NCBI GenBank assembly: GCA_002839445.1 | Contig: PGYB01000028.1 | Span: 1 to 50,737 of the forward strand | Source of the DNA: Candidatus Riflebacteria bacterium HGW-Riflebacteria-1 | GTDB taxonomy: Bacteria; Muiribacteriota; Ozemobacteria; Ozemobacterales; Ozemobacteraceae | Direction of reading: 5' to 3' | DNA length: 50,737 nt | Shown here: piece after piece, positions 1-8,556 of the stretch | Position numbering within the stretch: position 1 is the stretch's first letter | How the letters are laid out: the number at the start of each line of letters is the position of its first letter | Translations under genes and position numbers: made by a program | The notes under the pieces: model-generated | What the model was told of the DNA's origin: nothing | The model's database searches: none | Seen by the model: only the letters and a program-made list of their open reading frames with translations

Positions 1-63
1 TTTCTACCTGAAGCTTATCGGTAGAAAGCTCCTTACAAATCACTGTTCATGGACATGCAGCAC

Positions 64-89
64 ATATATTCACCACAAGGTGAATATAT
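64..89. repeat. Perfect inverted repeat, 11-base arms
   Basis: The arms ATATATTCACC (64-74) and GGTGAATATAT (79-89) are perfectly complementary around the 4-base loop ACAA. This could be a hairpin in a transcript or an operator for a dimeric repressor. The gene it would control, if any, lies outside the window to the left or is not visible. Confidence 0.7.
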
Positions 90-161
90 AATGACAAAGA
101 AAAGGCAAAAGAGCCCTCAAAAAAGGATTCGTCATACCTGCGCCCAGTCACGAAACATCTA

Positions 162-255
162 CTATATGATACGGGTGTGTCTGCTTACTCACCGTGCGTG
201 CAGTGCGCTTCGAGATTTCACTATATGATACAGATTTGGCTGCTCACCGAGAACT
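162..255 (+). repeat. Degenerate direct repeat, two units about 59 bases apart
   Basis: CTATATGATAC at 162-172 and again at 221-231 is followed in each copy by a related run ending in CTGCT...CTCACCG. The second copy is a few bases shorter. The unit has no visible coding role. It may be part of an interspersed intergenic element. Confidence 0.4.
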
Positions 256-382
256 GCTCGATGTACACTGATGCTTCACTGATAATCTGCGCCCATCTGC
301 GTAATCGGCGGATGTCTTTGCCTTTTTTTGGCCGACGGTATTTGTTTTCTCTTTCTTCTCTGCGGCTCTGCGCGAGGTGTCT

Positions 383-1009
383 TCAGCTCTGCGGTTTGTT
401 CGCGGCTGGCCCCTTGAAATCCTGCGCGACGAGAAAAAGCTCGCGGCTGCGGTTGAGTGAAGCCTTTGGATTAAACGACTTGGCGAAGCCGAACAGCTTT
501 TTTGTGCGCTGCAGAAGAGCCTGATACTCGGCACCTTCGAAGACTTTGGCGACGAAACTGCCGCCCGGCTTCAACAACTTTTCTGCGATATCGAGAGCAA
601 GATGCACCAGCATCGCCGAGTTCTCGGTGTCAGCATAGTGTACCCCGGTGGTGTCGGGGGCCATGTCACTCAAAATCACATCAAGTTTGCCGGCGGTCAG
701 CTCGATAATCTTCGCCTGATTAGCGGCATCACGAATATCACCCTGCAGAATGATGACACCGTCGATCGGCCGTACTTCGAGCAGGTCGATGGCAACTATT
801 TTCGCTTTGCCGGCTACTTTGCGCATGGCGTATTGCGACCAGCTGCCGGGAGCAGCGCCGAGATCAAGGATCTTGCAGCCCGGTTTGATCAGCTTGTATT
901 TTTCGTCGATCTCTTCGAGCTTGTAAGCGGCGCGCGAACGATAATCATCGGCCCGCGATTTTTTGAGAAAAGGGTCGTTGAGACGGTTTTTGAACCAGGC
1001 TTTTGCCAT
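383..1009 (-). CDS. rlmE: 23S rRNA (uridine-2'-O)-methyltransferase RlmE/FtsJ
   Basis: This 208-residue protein is the family's usual length. It transfers a methyl group from S-adenosylmethionine to the 2'-OH of the uridine equivalent to E. coli U2552 in the ribosomal A loop, a late step of 50S assembly. The SAM-binding motif I DLGAAPGSWSQ is at residues 49-59. The K-D-K-E catalytic tetrad is complete: K30 in the AAYKL segment, D115 in SDMAPD, K155 in FVAKVF and E190 in SRELFLV. It starts with ATG one base after the stop of the nucleotidase gene, so it is the last gene of a minus-strand operon. Identification is firm; the exact modified base is inferred from the family. Confidence 0.95.
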   Translation of the reverse strand: MAKAWFKNRLNDPFLKKSRADDYRSRAAYKLEEIDEKYKLIKPGCKILDLGAAPGSWSQYAMRKVAGKAKIVAIDLLEVRPIDGVIILQGDIRDAANQAKIIELTAGKLDVILSDMAPDTTGVHYADTENSAMLVHLALDIAEKLLKPGGSFVAKVFEGAEYQALLQRTKKLFGFAKSFNPKASLNRSRELFLVAQDFKGPAANKPQS

Positions 1010-1010
1010 G

Positions 1011-2660
1011 CTAGTCGAAAAGTTCTTCGCGCAGTTTTACGTTGAATACACGTTTTTCCGGGCGTTTTTCGATTACCTTCAGTTCTTCGATGTGTTTGAT
1101 AAGGGCGTCACGTACCAGGATTGGCAGTTTTTTGTGGTTGGGAATCTCGCGCAGATAGGTAAAACCATCACCGCCTTCGGCAACGAAATCGTTGAATGCT
1201 ACGCTGTATATTCTTTCTGCTTCGAGTTCTTTTCCATCTGTGGTTGTCAGTTTAAGTAGTCTCTTCATCGGTGGCAGAGTAGGATCATAGGTTATATGCA
1301 ACCCGGAAGGCAAAAGAATGCCATGCGGAGATCCCACCATGAGCTTTGTGCCGTCGCCATTGTTGCGGTGCTGCTCTTTTGCGTCCTGCCTGTCGGCGGC
1401 GTCCATTGGGCGTGATTCGTTGGAATAAGCCTTTTCGATGAGGTTTCGAATCATAAAACCGTTCATATCGACAAGCTCTATTACATTGTCAAATGGTTGA
1501 ACGAGAAAAACGTCTTCAACTGTGATCGGTCCCTTGGAAAAAGGCTGGCGAACTCCACCAAAATTGATGAATGCAAAATCAGCGCCGGACGATTTACGCA
1601 TGGCATCTGCAATCAGCGAGCCTTCTGGCGAGTCGCCGCCGCTGATTCCACGGGACAGGTGAACCTTACTCTCGCCGACTACCCGCGCCATTTCAGCTTT
1701 AAGCTCCAACAAATAGGAATCTTCAAGCTGTTTCGTTTCGGGATGCTCTCCGATTGCGTCAACATAAAGTGGCACAGACTCAAGGCGCAGAATGGGTGCT
1801 GCTGCATCGGTCAGATCAATATGGATGATCGATGTGTTTTCGCTTGAGCTGCCGGGATGAGCAATCGGTATGTTGAAGGGCGGTGCCCAGGTGAACTCTT
1901 TGGTCAATCTATGGGTGTGACCACCAAGGATTAGATCGATACCTTCGATCTGGGAAGCAATTTGCAGATCAGCTTCGTATCCGAGATGCGACATCAGAAT
2001 GATGAAATCGACACCTGACTTGCGCAGCAACTTAACCAACGGTCGCACTATTGGCTCGGGCTGGCAGAAGATCAGGTCTTTGACATTTTTTTCAAACGAC
2101 ATTTTGGCTGTTTCCGGGGTATCAATGCCGATAATGCCTATCTTCCGGCCTTTGTGCGTGAATATCCGGTATTCTTCGGCAAATTCTGGCAGCATGCCGG
2201 TGGCCTTTTCAAAGACATTGCAGCAGATGACGGGGAATTTTTTCTTTTTGAACTGCTCTACCAGATTCTGGTAGGTGTAATCAAACTCGTGATTTCCCAT
2301 GGTGACGGCTTCGACATTCATGTGGTTGAGAAAGTCGATCATTACTGCACCTTTGGTGCGGTCGACGATCGGGGTTCCCTGGAAAAAATCGCCGCTGTCG
2401 AGATACATGATGCGCTTATGCGCGTGTTCAGCGCTGCTGCGATAAGAATTTATCAGGTTCTTTAGCACGGCATAACCGCCAATCTGGCGTTTCTCGCCAT
2501 CTTTGCCGTTGGGGTCGGGGCGGGCGGCTATGGCGCCATGCACGTCACTGGTATGAAAAATAACGAATTCGCCGGCATTGACCTGCGCAGCGAATAGAAT
2601 GAACAGGCTGAGCAGCGCAATGGCATAGCTGCGGCAGAAAAAGCGGGTGAATCGTTTCAT
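1011..2660 (-). CDS. Secreted 5'-nucleotidase / 2',3'-cyclic phosphodiesterase family (UshA-like)
   Basis: A 549-residue exported metallophosphatase of the UshA/CpdB/SoxB family. Residues 1-29 are a signal peptide (basic start, hydrophobic core, VNA before the likely cut). The calcineurin-type metal motifs follow: HTSDVHG (residues 36-42), a DSGD motif, GNHEFDY, SHLGYEAD and GGHTH. The C-terminal half carries the 5'-nucleotidase substrate domain, including a GGxR-type segment (FINFGGVRQP) and EGGDGF near the end. It would release phosphate and nucleosides from nucleotides in the periplasm or outside the cell. It is followed 1 base later by rlmE and preceded 26 bases away by a small gene on the same strand. 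Exact substrate is not readable from the sequence. Confidence 0.88.
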   Translation of the reverse strand: MKRFTRFFCRSYAIALLSLFILFAAQVNAGEFVIFHTSDVHGAIAARPDPNGKDGEKRQIGGYAVLKNLINSYRSSAEHAHKRIMYLDSGDFFQGTPIVDRTKGAVMIDFLNHMNVEAVTMGNHEFDYTYQNLVEQFKKKKFPVICCNVFEKATGMLPEFAEEYRIFTHKGRKIGIIGIDTPETAKMSFEKNVKDLIFCQPEPIVRPLVKLLRKSGVDFIILMSHLGYEADLQIASQIEGIDLILGGHTHRLTKEFTWAPPFNIPIAHPGSSSENTSIIHIDLTDAAAPILRLESVPLYVDAIGEHPETKQLEDSYLLELKAEMARVVGESKVHLSRGISGGDSPEGSLIADAMRKSSGADFAFINFGGVRQPFSKGPITVEDVFLVQPFDNVIELVDMNGFMIRNLIEKAYSNESRPMDAADRQDAKEQHRNNGDGTKLMVGSPHGILLPSGLHITYDPTLPPMKRLLKLTTTDGKELEAERIYSVAFNDFVAEGGDGFTYLREIPNHKKLPILVRDALIKHIEELKVIEKRPEKRVFNVKLREELFD

Positions 2661-2686
2661 AGTCTGGCTCCTGGATTATCTGATCA

Positions 2687-2947
2687 TCAGCCTTGTTCAG
2701 CCGGGTCGCGTTCTTCGACAACGAGCTCTATCATCTTCTTGTTTACAGATATGAATGGAGCCTGCACAGTAACGTCATTGCGCAGATCGGTGATCGATGC
2801 GCCGGTAATCGGCAGAAAGTCGCGTGAAACGCTCTCAGTGTTCAAAATATCAGAGAGCCGACTGTTCTGAACCAGGTGCAGCATGCCTCGAATTCTGTGC
2901 TGGGGCGTGTATACTGTTACATGTAATTGTTCTTTTTTTGCGCTCAT
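2687..2947 (-). CDS. Small conserved-looking protein of unknown function
   Basis: An 86-residue soluble protein with no signal peptide or membrane segment. The pattern of alternating beta-type hydrophobic residues, an LSDILN segment near residue 32 and a final FISVNKKMIELVVEE strand suggest a small beta-rich fold, possibly of the kind annotated DUF6812, but I cannot confirm that. Its ATG overlaps the stop of the preceding radical SAM/hotdog gene by 4 bases (ATGA), so it is co-translated with it, and the nucleotidase gene follows 26 bases on. Confidence 0.65.
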   Translation of the reverse strand: MSAKKEQLHVTVYTPQHRIRGMLHLVQNSRLSDILNTESVSRDFLPITGASITDLRNDVTVQAPFISVNKKMIELVVEERDPAEQG

Positions 2948-4356
2948 TTGCTGGCTCCATGAATTATAATTTCGGCAAATCGGCCTTCTGACTCGGCAAG
3001 CACGCTGCCGTCTGGCAGAATGACCGATCCGCGCGCGAAATGCAGGTTCTTGCGCTGGCCGACGAGAGTAGCGACGAATTTTAAAGGCACGCCTACCGGC
3101 GCTGGTCTGAGGAAGCGTACGCGTATGTCGGCAGTAACCGCGAGCGTCTGCTTTTCCGCGCCCATAACTGCGTATGCCATTGATTCATCAAGAAGTGTGC
3201 TCAATACTCCACCATGCACTATGCCGGCGTAGCCCTGGTAAGCTGGGCCGGGTGTCCAGGTGAAGGTACAGGTATGCCCCTCAACCGATTTATTCATCGG
3301 AATGTGCAGGCCGCTGTGATTGCGCGGCCCACAGACAAAGCAGTGGTCATTGTCGACGAGATTGAGCCCGGAAAGGTTACGGCGCTCAATAAGGCTTCTC
3401 GTGTGGGCGATGGTGTTGATGACCTCTGGCCGGTTAATGGCCGCGGTTGTCGACAGGGTGCCGCGCTCATAAAGGAGGATGTTATGGGTTTCAAGTCGGG
3501 CTTTGAGAGTTTCGTAGCACGGAATATCAAAGTTCGGGTGGGTCGGGTCGCCGCTGAATATCGGCACAGAACCGAGGTCGTTGAGCCCCGCCTCGACTAG
3601 TTCCGGAAACCGGTAGAACAGCCAGGGCGGCACCGAAATATGATGCACTGGAAAAGCGCGTCTGAGAGCTGCTACCGCTTTTTCAACCGCAGCAAAGGGC
3701 AGGGGAGGCCGCCCAGACATTGCGCTGCCCGGAACCGGTTGAAACGGTATAAGCCTGACATCCTGCAAAAGAGGGTCAGCGGTGCAGAAACGACCGGTTT
3801 CTTCGATAAAGCTCAGGCGCTCTTCTTCGCTTTCACCTATGCCGATGACGAAGCCTGCTGAATAAGGCAGTTGAGCCGCGTGCGCTGCTTCAATACAGGC
3901 TTTGCCCATACTCGGGTTTCGGCCGCGAGAGTTTTCGAGGGCCTGACCGGGTTCGGAAAGTGCCGCGGGCACGAGATTAATTCGCGCCGAGCAGCCGGCT
4001 GCACTGAATTTTTCCCAGGTATAGGGATCGAGGTAACCGACTTCAAGCACCGGCAGAAGATTTGCTTCTATCGCGGTCTGGCAGACAGCAATAAGATAGT
4101 CGGCAAAAGAGCCGTAGCCGCTGTTGTGCAGAGCGATCTGAATATGCGGAAACTCCTGGGGTCGCTCGCCAGAAATGAAGATCACTTCGGTCGCGTTGCG
4201 CCGTGCCAGATCTGCGACTCTGACCTTGATTTCAGCGATGCTGAGCAGGGAGTCGTCACTGCGGAAAAAACCACAATAGCCGCAGCTCTGGTGACAGGTG
4301 CGCGTCAGTTCAATGTATGAGCTTGAAATATAAGAAATTGAGGCACAATTATTCAT
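2944..4356 (-). CDS. CofG-like radical SAM enzyme fused to a PaaI-type hotdog thioesterase
   Basis: A 470-residue protein with two domains. Residues about 10-315 are a radical SAM domain with the cluster motif CHQSCGYC (C21, C25, C28), a GERP segment after beta 2 and later IGIGES, matching the CofG/CofH/ThiH-like branch; CofG makes the 7,8-didemethyl-8-hydroxy-5-deazariboflavin chromophore of F420. Residues about 335-465 are a hotdog thioesterase of the PaaI/4HBT type, with CFVCGPRN at its entry and the signature GIVHGGVLSTLLDE. Both halves are in one uninterrupted frame. Standard CofG ends before the hotdog, so this is a fusion. No other F420 gene is nearby. First gene of a minus-strand operon; no strong ribosome binding site precedes the ATG. 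Confidence 0.8.
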   Translation of the reverse strand: MNNCASISYISSSYIELTRTCHQSCGYCGFFRSDDSLLSIAEIKVRVADLARRNATEVIFISGERPQEFPHIQIALHNSGYGSFADYLIAVCQTAIEANLLPVLEVGYLDPYTWEKFSAAGCSARINLVPAALSEPGQALENSRGRNPSMGKACIEAAHAAQLPYSAGFVIGIGESEEERLSFIEETGRFCTADPLLQDVRLIPFQPVPGSAMSGRPPLPFAAVEKAVAALRRAFPVHHISVPPWLFYRFPELVEAGLNDLGSVPIFSGDPTHPNFDIPCYETLKARLETHNILLYERGTLSTTAAINRPEVINTIAHTRSLIERRNLSGLNLVDNDHCFVCGPRNHSGLHIPMNKSVEGHTCTFTWTPGPAYQGYAGIVHGGVLSTLLDESMAYAVMGAEKQTLAVTADIRVRFLRPAPVGVPLKFVATLVGQRKNLHFARGSVILPDGSVLAESEGRFAEIIIHGASK

Positions 4357-4476
4357 GCTAACAGGTTAACATATCCAAAAAAAAAATCAATTATTCGGTA
4401 AAAACTGCGCTGTATTTTTTTGGAACTTTTGTTATTCTGCGTGGTCTATTGTTTCAGAATGCAGGAGGTGAGTGCG

Positions 4477-5496
4477 GTGCGCACTACAAAGATACTAATG
4501 TTAATGCTGCTGTTGATGCTCGTTGGCGTGCATCAGGCTGCTGCTTTATCGATAGAGGCCGAGGTTGACCGCAACGAGGTCGGCTTTGGCGAGTCGCTCA
4601 ACCTGGTGGTAACCCTGACACAGGAGCTTGGGTCGGGGCGCACACAAACGATTGGTCTGCCGAGAATCGGCTCGATTCCGGGTTTCGATATAGCTTCGAC
4701 GCGCAGTGGTCAGAGCACAAGCTTTATTAACGGGGTGGGGCAGGCCCGCTCTCAGGTTTTGTATGAACTGGTGCCACAGGAGCCCGGCAAATTCACGATT
4801 CCGGCGTTCAGCTTCTCTGACGGAAGCGGCCAGAACTACAGTACTAAAGCCATCGAGGTTACGGTTCTGCCGCCGCCAACCCAGCAGGAAAAGCCCGAAG
4901 AAGAGCAACCGGCGCCATCTTCGCCGGCGGCTGCTGGCGAGGGATCAGCCTTTTTTAAAGCGCTGCTGGTGCTTGGTCTGCTGCTGGCGGCAATCGTTGC
5001 GCCAGTTATGATACTTTCTGCGGTGACCGGTCAGCGTAAACCGGCAGTCGATTCCACTGCTGCCGGCCAGCCGGGCGGTCATGCTGCTGCTTCTCAGTCA
5101 CCTGTTAAGAGCAGGGAACCCGCCATCGAAGACGCCGAGGTCGTAGCAAATTCTGCGCCTTCGTCGCCGTTGCCGCGTCAAGCGGTGAATTTTCCGGCTG
5201 AAGTTGAACGCCTCAAGCGCCAGCACTCTGAAGCCGACAAAATTTTCTATCAGCAGTATTTTCAACTCTTCGGCCGCGCCGCTCTCGCTGGCAGTCACGA
5301 CCTCAGCGAAAGCATGACATCTGACGAAATGCTGGCCAAAGCCGGCGAAATGTGTCACTCTGACACGGCGCGCCAGGCCTGCCGACGACTCGCAGGCGAC
5401 ATCGAACTGACACTTTACGCCAATCGCGCGCCGGCGCGGGCCTTTTCCGCCATAGATGCCGATGCGCGAGAAATTATCAACGCAATACTACAGTGA
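4477..5496 (+). CDS. BatD-like membrane protein (oxygen-tolerance domain)
   Basis: A 339-residue exported membrane protein. The start is GTG at 4477, chosen because AGGAGG lies 8 bases upstream (4463-4468) and the signal peptide (KILMLMLLLMLVGVH, ending AAA) then begins at the right place; an upstream ATG at 4420 would bury it. The N-terminal half is a beta-sandwich typical of BatD (VDRNEVGFGESLNLVV, later EPGKFTIPAFSF). A proline/glutamate-rich linker precedes one membrane helix (about residues 160-185) and a C-terminal cytoplasmic helical part. First gene of the Bat operon, 13 bases before moxR. Bat proteins are linked to stress or oxygen tolerance in Bacteroides and Leptospira, but their mechanism is not settled. 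Confidence 0.78.
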   Translation: MRTTKILMLMLLLMLVGVHQAAALSIEAEVDRNEVGFGESLNLVVTLTQELGSGRTQTIGLPRIGSIPGFDIASTRSGQSTSFINGVGQARSQVLYELVPQEPGKFTIPAFSFSDGSGQNYSTKAIEVTVLPPPTQQEKPEEEQPAPSSPAAAGEGSAFFKALLVLGLLLAAIVAPVMILSAVTGQRKPAVDSTAAGQPGGHAAASQSPVKSREPAIEDAEVVANSAPSSPLPRQAVNFPAEVERLKRQHSEADKIFYQQYFQLFGRAALAGSHDLSESMTSDEMLAKAGEMCHSDTARQACRRLAGDIELTLYANRAPARAFSAIDADAREIINAILQ

Positions 5497-5509
5497 ACGG
5501 GAGAGAACA

Positions 5510-6505
5510 ATGAATCAGACGCCAGAAATCGAAAAGCGAATCGAAGAAGCAGGTCTGCTCATCGAAAGAATCAAGAACGAGGTCAACCGCGTGCTGGTCG
5601 GTCAGTCCGAGCTGCTCGACAGTCTGGTGCTCGCTCTGATCTGTGACGGGCATATTCTGCTCGAAGGCGTGCCCGGTCTGGCAAAGACTCTGGCGATAAA
5701 GGCGCTGGCGCGCACGGTTAAAACCGGTTTTTCGCGAATTCAGTTTACGCCGGATCTGCTGCCCGCCGATCTGATCGGTACCCGCATTTTTGATCAGAAG
5801 ACTTCTGAATTTCATACCCACAAAGGCCCGATTTTCTCGAACTTTGTGCTGGCAGACGAAATTAACCGCGCCCCGGCAAAGGTGCAGAGCGCCCTGCTTG
5901 AATCCATGGAAGAACGCCAGATTACCATCGAGCACGAAACTTTCAGGCTGCAGGAACCCTTTCTGGTGCTGGCTACCCAGAACCCGATCGAGACCGAAGG
6001 CACCTACACCCTTTCTGAAGCGCAGGTTGATCGTTTTCTGTTCAAAGTCGTCGTAAAATACCCGTCATTCGAAGAAGAGCGCCACATTGTGCGCCGCATG
6101 GGCCTCGCCGAAAAGACGCATCAGGTCGAAATCATCGAGCCGGTGGTGACGGCCGAGCAGATTATCGCTTTGCGCGGCCTGGCCCGCGAGGTATACGTCG
6201 ATGACAAGATTATCGAATATGTGCTGCGCGTTGTCGATGCCACGAGAAACCCGGAAAAATACGGGTTGCAGCTGAAAAGCTATATTCGCTTTGGCGCCTC
6301 GCCGCGCGCGTCGATATACCTGACCCGCGCGGCGCGCACTCGCGCCATGGTGCGGGGCCGCAGCTATGTTAAACCTGACGACGTCAAGGCGGTAATGCCC
6401 GAGATTCTGCGGCATCGCGTGATACCGACCTACGAGGCAGAGGCCGACGACATCGATTCTGACGAGATCGTAAGCCGAATAATGGAAGGAGTGGCCGTGC
6501 CCTGA
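5510..6505 (+). CDS. MoxR-family AAA+ ATPase
   Basis: A 331-residue AAA+ ATPase of the MoxR family, the normal length. ATG at 5510 is preceded by GGGAGAG, and an in-frame ATG at 5456 lies inside the previous gene. It has a Walker A-type loop GVPGLAKT, Walker B LADEINR, the sensor-1 segment ATQNPIETEG with AQVDRF, and an arginine-rich C-terminal lid (FGASPRA). MoxR ATPases act with VWA-domain partners, probably as chaperones that mature or remodel protein complexes. The next genes encode the expected DUF58 and VWA partners. Confidence 0.95.
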   Translation: MNQTPEIEKRIEEAGLLIERIKNEVNRVLVGQSELLDSLVLALICDGHILLEGVPGLAKTLAIKALARTVKTGFSRIQFTPDLLPADLIGTRIFDQKTSEFHTHKGPIFSNFVLADEINRAPAKVQSALLESMEERQITIEHETFRLQEPFLVLATQNPIETEGTYTLSEAQVDRFLFKVVVKYPSFEEERHIVRRMGLAEKTHQVEIIEPVVTAEQIIALRGLAREVYVDDKIIEYVLRVVDATRNPEKYGLQLKSYIRFGASPRASIYLTRAARTRAMVRGRSYVKPDDVKAVMPEILRHRVIPTYEAEADDIDSDEIVSRIMEGVAVP

Positions 6506-6524
6506 GGCATCGCCGTCGACCATA

Positions 6525-7415
6525 ATGCTTCCGAAAGAGTTACTCAAAGAGGTTCGCCGCATCGAGATCAAGACCAGGCACCTGGTCGATTCTCTCTACG
6601 CCGGCGGCTATCGCTCGGTGTTCAAGGGCCGGGGCATAGAGTTTGCCGGCATTCGCGAGTATTACCGCGGCGACGAATTCAGGTCAATCGACTGGAAAGT
6701 TTCGGCGCGCAGCGGCAGACTGCACATACGCGAACACATCGAGGAACGCGAGTTACAGGTGGTCGTTGCACTCGACCTCTCTGCTTCGATGGCCTTTGGC
6801 TCAGGAAGCCGCGAAAAGCGTGAGAGCGCTGTCGAGTTTGCTGCCGCCATCGGCCTGGCTGCTGAGCGCAACAATGACCGGGCTGGAGTCTGCCTGTTCA
6901 CCGACAAGGTCGAAAAATTCATCCACCCGGCCAAGGGGCGCACCCATATTCTGCGCCTGATTCGCGAACTTCTCTATTTTATACCGCAACGGCGTGGCAC
7001 CGACCTCAAGGCGCCGCTGGATTTTCTCAATATGACCCTGAGCCGGCGTTCGGTGGTTTTTCTGGTTACTGATGCCCTGCGTATTGGCAGCATTGAACGT
7101 GAACTCAGAATAGCCGCCGCGCGGCACGATCTGATTCTGGTTATGGTGCGTGATCCAAGAGAGCAGCTCCTGCCCGATGTCGGGCTGGTAGAAATTGCCG
7201 ACCCCGAGACCGGCGACGAAATGGTTATCGACACCTCTGACCGCGCAGCAATGCAAAGTCTGGTTGAGCGACAGCAGCAGCTGGATCAACAGTTGATCAG
7301 GGTCTGCCGCAATTTCGGCATGGATTTAATTACGCTCACCGCGGGCGAATCTGTAGTGAAACCGGTCTGTAAGCTCTTCGCAGAACGCGAACGTCGCATT
7401 ACAGGCCACAAATAA
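6525..7415 (+). CDS. DUF58 / VWA-like protein, MoxR partner
   Basis: A 296-residue soluble protein of the DUF58 family. The conserved entry segment EYYRGDEFRSIDWK is at about residues 46-59. A von Willebrand A-like fold follows, with the metal-ion adhesion motif DLSAS (DxSxS) near residue 84 and a TDALR segment later. There is no membrane helix, unlike BatA and BatB. DUF58 proteins are almost always encoded beside MoxR, as here (19-base gap). No clear ribosome binding site lies just before the ATG, so translation may depend on read-through from moxR. Confidence 0.9.
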   Translation: MLPKELLKEVRRIEIKTRHLVDSLYAGGYRSVFKGRGIEFAGIREYYRGDEFRSIDWKVSARSGRLHIREHIEERELQVVVALDLSASMAFGSGSREKRESAVEFAAAIGLAAERNNDRAGVCLFTDKVEKFIHPAKGRTHILRLIRELLYFIPQRRGTDLKAPLDFLNMTLSRRSVVFLVTDALRIGSIERELRIAAARHDLILVMVRDPREQLLPDVGLVEIADPETGDEMVIDTSDRAAMQSLVERQQQLDQQLIRVCRNFGMDLITLTAGESVVKPVCKLFAERERRITGHK

Positions 7416-7427
7416 AAGAGGAACAGC

Positions 7428-8303
7428 ATGAACAGTTTACGAAGCATCTCGCGCAAAATCGACGCCATGTTGGTAATGATCATCGCCGGGCTGGTGCTTT
7501 CGCTTGCCCTGGCCTGGAACTATTATCAATCGCGGCGCATGACCTATGTCGAAAAGGAAACTCTCGCGGCCAGTCTGCTTGCGCACGGACTTCCCAGTGA
7601 AGCCGCGTCGGTTATCAATGAGATGATTCAGCGGCAGCCGGTTTCTAACAACAGTCTCAAATTGCGCCGGGTGCTGTCTGAAGTCTATATGAACGAACTC
7701 AACGACTTTGAAAAAGCCCTGTCTGAGCTGGTATTCATCAAAAATTTCGCGCCTGATTCTGAAATCGCTAGTGGAAGCGAAGAAGCGATACGTTACTGCC
7801 TGAACCGGCTTGGCCGTGTCTATGATGTCGAGCGCCGTCGTCTGCTTGAGGCCGGCGAAAACCCGGTTGAGAATACGGTAAATGCCGCCAGCGTGGTGCG
7901 CTTTGGCAACCGGCACGCAATCAGCATTGATCAGGTCAGGCAAAAACTTGCGCAGATGCAGGGGCGTGCAATCAATAAAGAACTCATCGAAGCAGTGGTC
8001 AACGGCATGACTCAAGAACTTCTGCTCGCCCGCGCGGCCGAACGCGAGAATATCAAGCGCGACTCTGATTTCATCGAACAGGTGCGCAGATACGAGAAGA
8101 ACCTCGCGATAAACAACTATCTGCAAAAGAAAGTGCTTACCGACGGCAGCTTGACCGAAGAAAAGCAGCGCGAACTGATGACCAGTGAAATCGGCCGCCT
8201 GGCGCGGCTTGAAGAAATGCACATCGACAGCGACCTCATCGCCAAAGAACTCCTCGGCCAGACCGCCACAAGTTCACCCGCCCCAGCGCCTTCTCAGCAC
8301 TGA
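7428..8303 (+). CDS. Membrane-anchored TPR / SurA-N-like protein of the Bat operon
   Basis: A 291-residue protein with one N-terminal membrane helix (about residues 14-32, LVMIIAGLVLSLALAW). Residues about 40-120 look like TPR-type helical pairs. Residues about 155-260 resemble the N-terminal chaperone domain of SurA/PrsA: a VVRFGNRHAISIDQVRQKL entry followed by helices with NKELIEAVVNGMTQELLL. There is no PPIase (rotamase) domain after it, so a holdase or scaffold role is more likely than isomerisation. AAGAGGAA (7416-7422) is a good ribosome binding site. This gene is not a standard member of Bat operons; the domain call is my own comparison. Confidence 0.7.
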   Translation: MNSLRSISRKIDAMLVMIIAGLVLSLALAWNYYQSRRMTYVEKETLAASLLAHGLPSEAASVINEMIQRQPVSNNSLKLRRVLSEVYMNELNDFEKALSELVFIKNFAPDSEIASGSEEAIRYCLNRLGRVYDVERRRLLEAGENPVENTVNAASVVRFGNRHAISIDQVRQKLAQMQGRAINKELIEAVVNGMTQELLLARAAERENIKRDSDFIEQVRRYEKNLAINNYLQKKVLTDGSLTEEKQRELMTSEIGRLARLEEMHIDSDLIAKELLGQTATSSPAPAPSQH

Positions 8304-8556
8304 GTTTTGAAAGCGGAGTTTTGGCATAAATTATAAACAAAGACAATACAGCAGTGTTAAAGACTGAAATCAGTGATATTAGAGTAATTATTAAAACTGA
8401 ATCCGGGGGTAATGTTAGTGTTTGATAAGCTGTCATTGGTCGGTTCGTTCGCACTCCGGCGACTCACCGACACTCGGCCATCCCTGGCCTTCGCGAGGAG
8501 CCGATGGCAGATTAGGCATGGGTGGTCCTGTGCTCTTGTGGAAGGATGTGGGTGTA

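Larger units (their letters stand above)
1..382. other. Gene-free left edge with palindromes and degenerate repeats
   Basis: No convincing gene lies here; the short open frames lack ribosome binding sites and run into the antisense of the methyltransferase gene. The stretch holds an inverted repeat at its very start (arms at 1-8 and 20-27), a perfect palindrome at 64-89 and a degenerate direct repeat at 162-255. It lies downstream of the minus-strand rlmE gene, so part of it may act as a transcription end, but no stem followed by a clear T-run is visible. Confidence 0.5.

Noticed and set aside
177..524. Plus-strand 115-residue frame at the left edge
   Set aside because: It runs into the antisense of rlmE, is cysteine- and serine-rich with no domain, and has no ribosome binding site.
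4420..4476. ATG at 4420 as the BatD-like start
   Set aside because: It would place 19 residues before a typical signal peptide; GTG 4477 with AGGAGG fits better.
5456..5509. ATG at 5456 as the MoxR start
   Set aside because: It lies within the coding end of the BatD-like gene and lacks a binding site; ATG 5510 has GGGAGAG.
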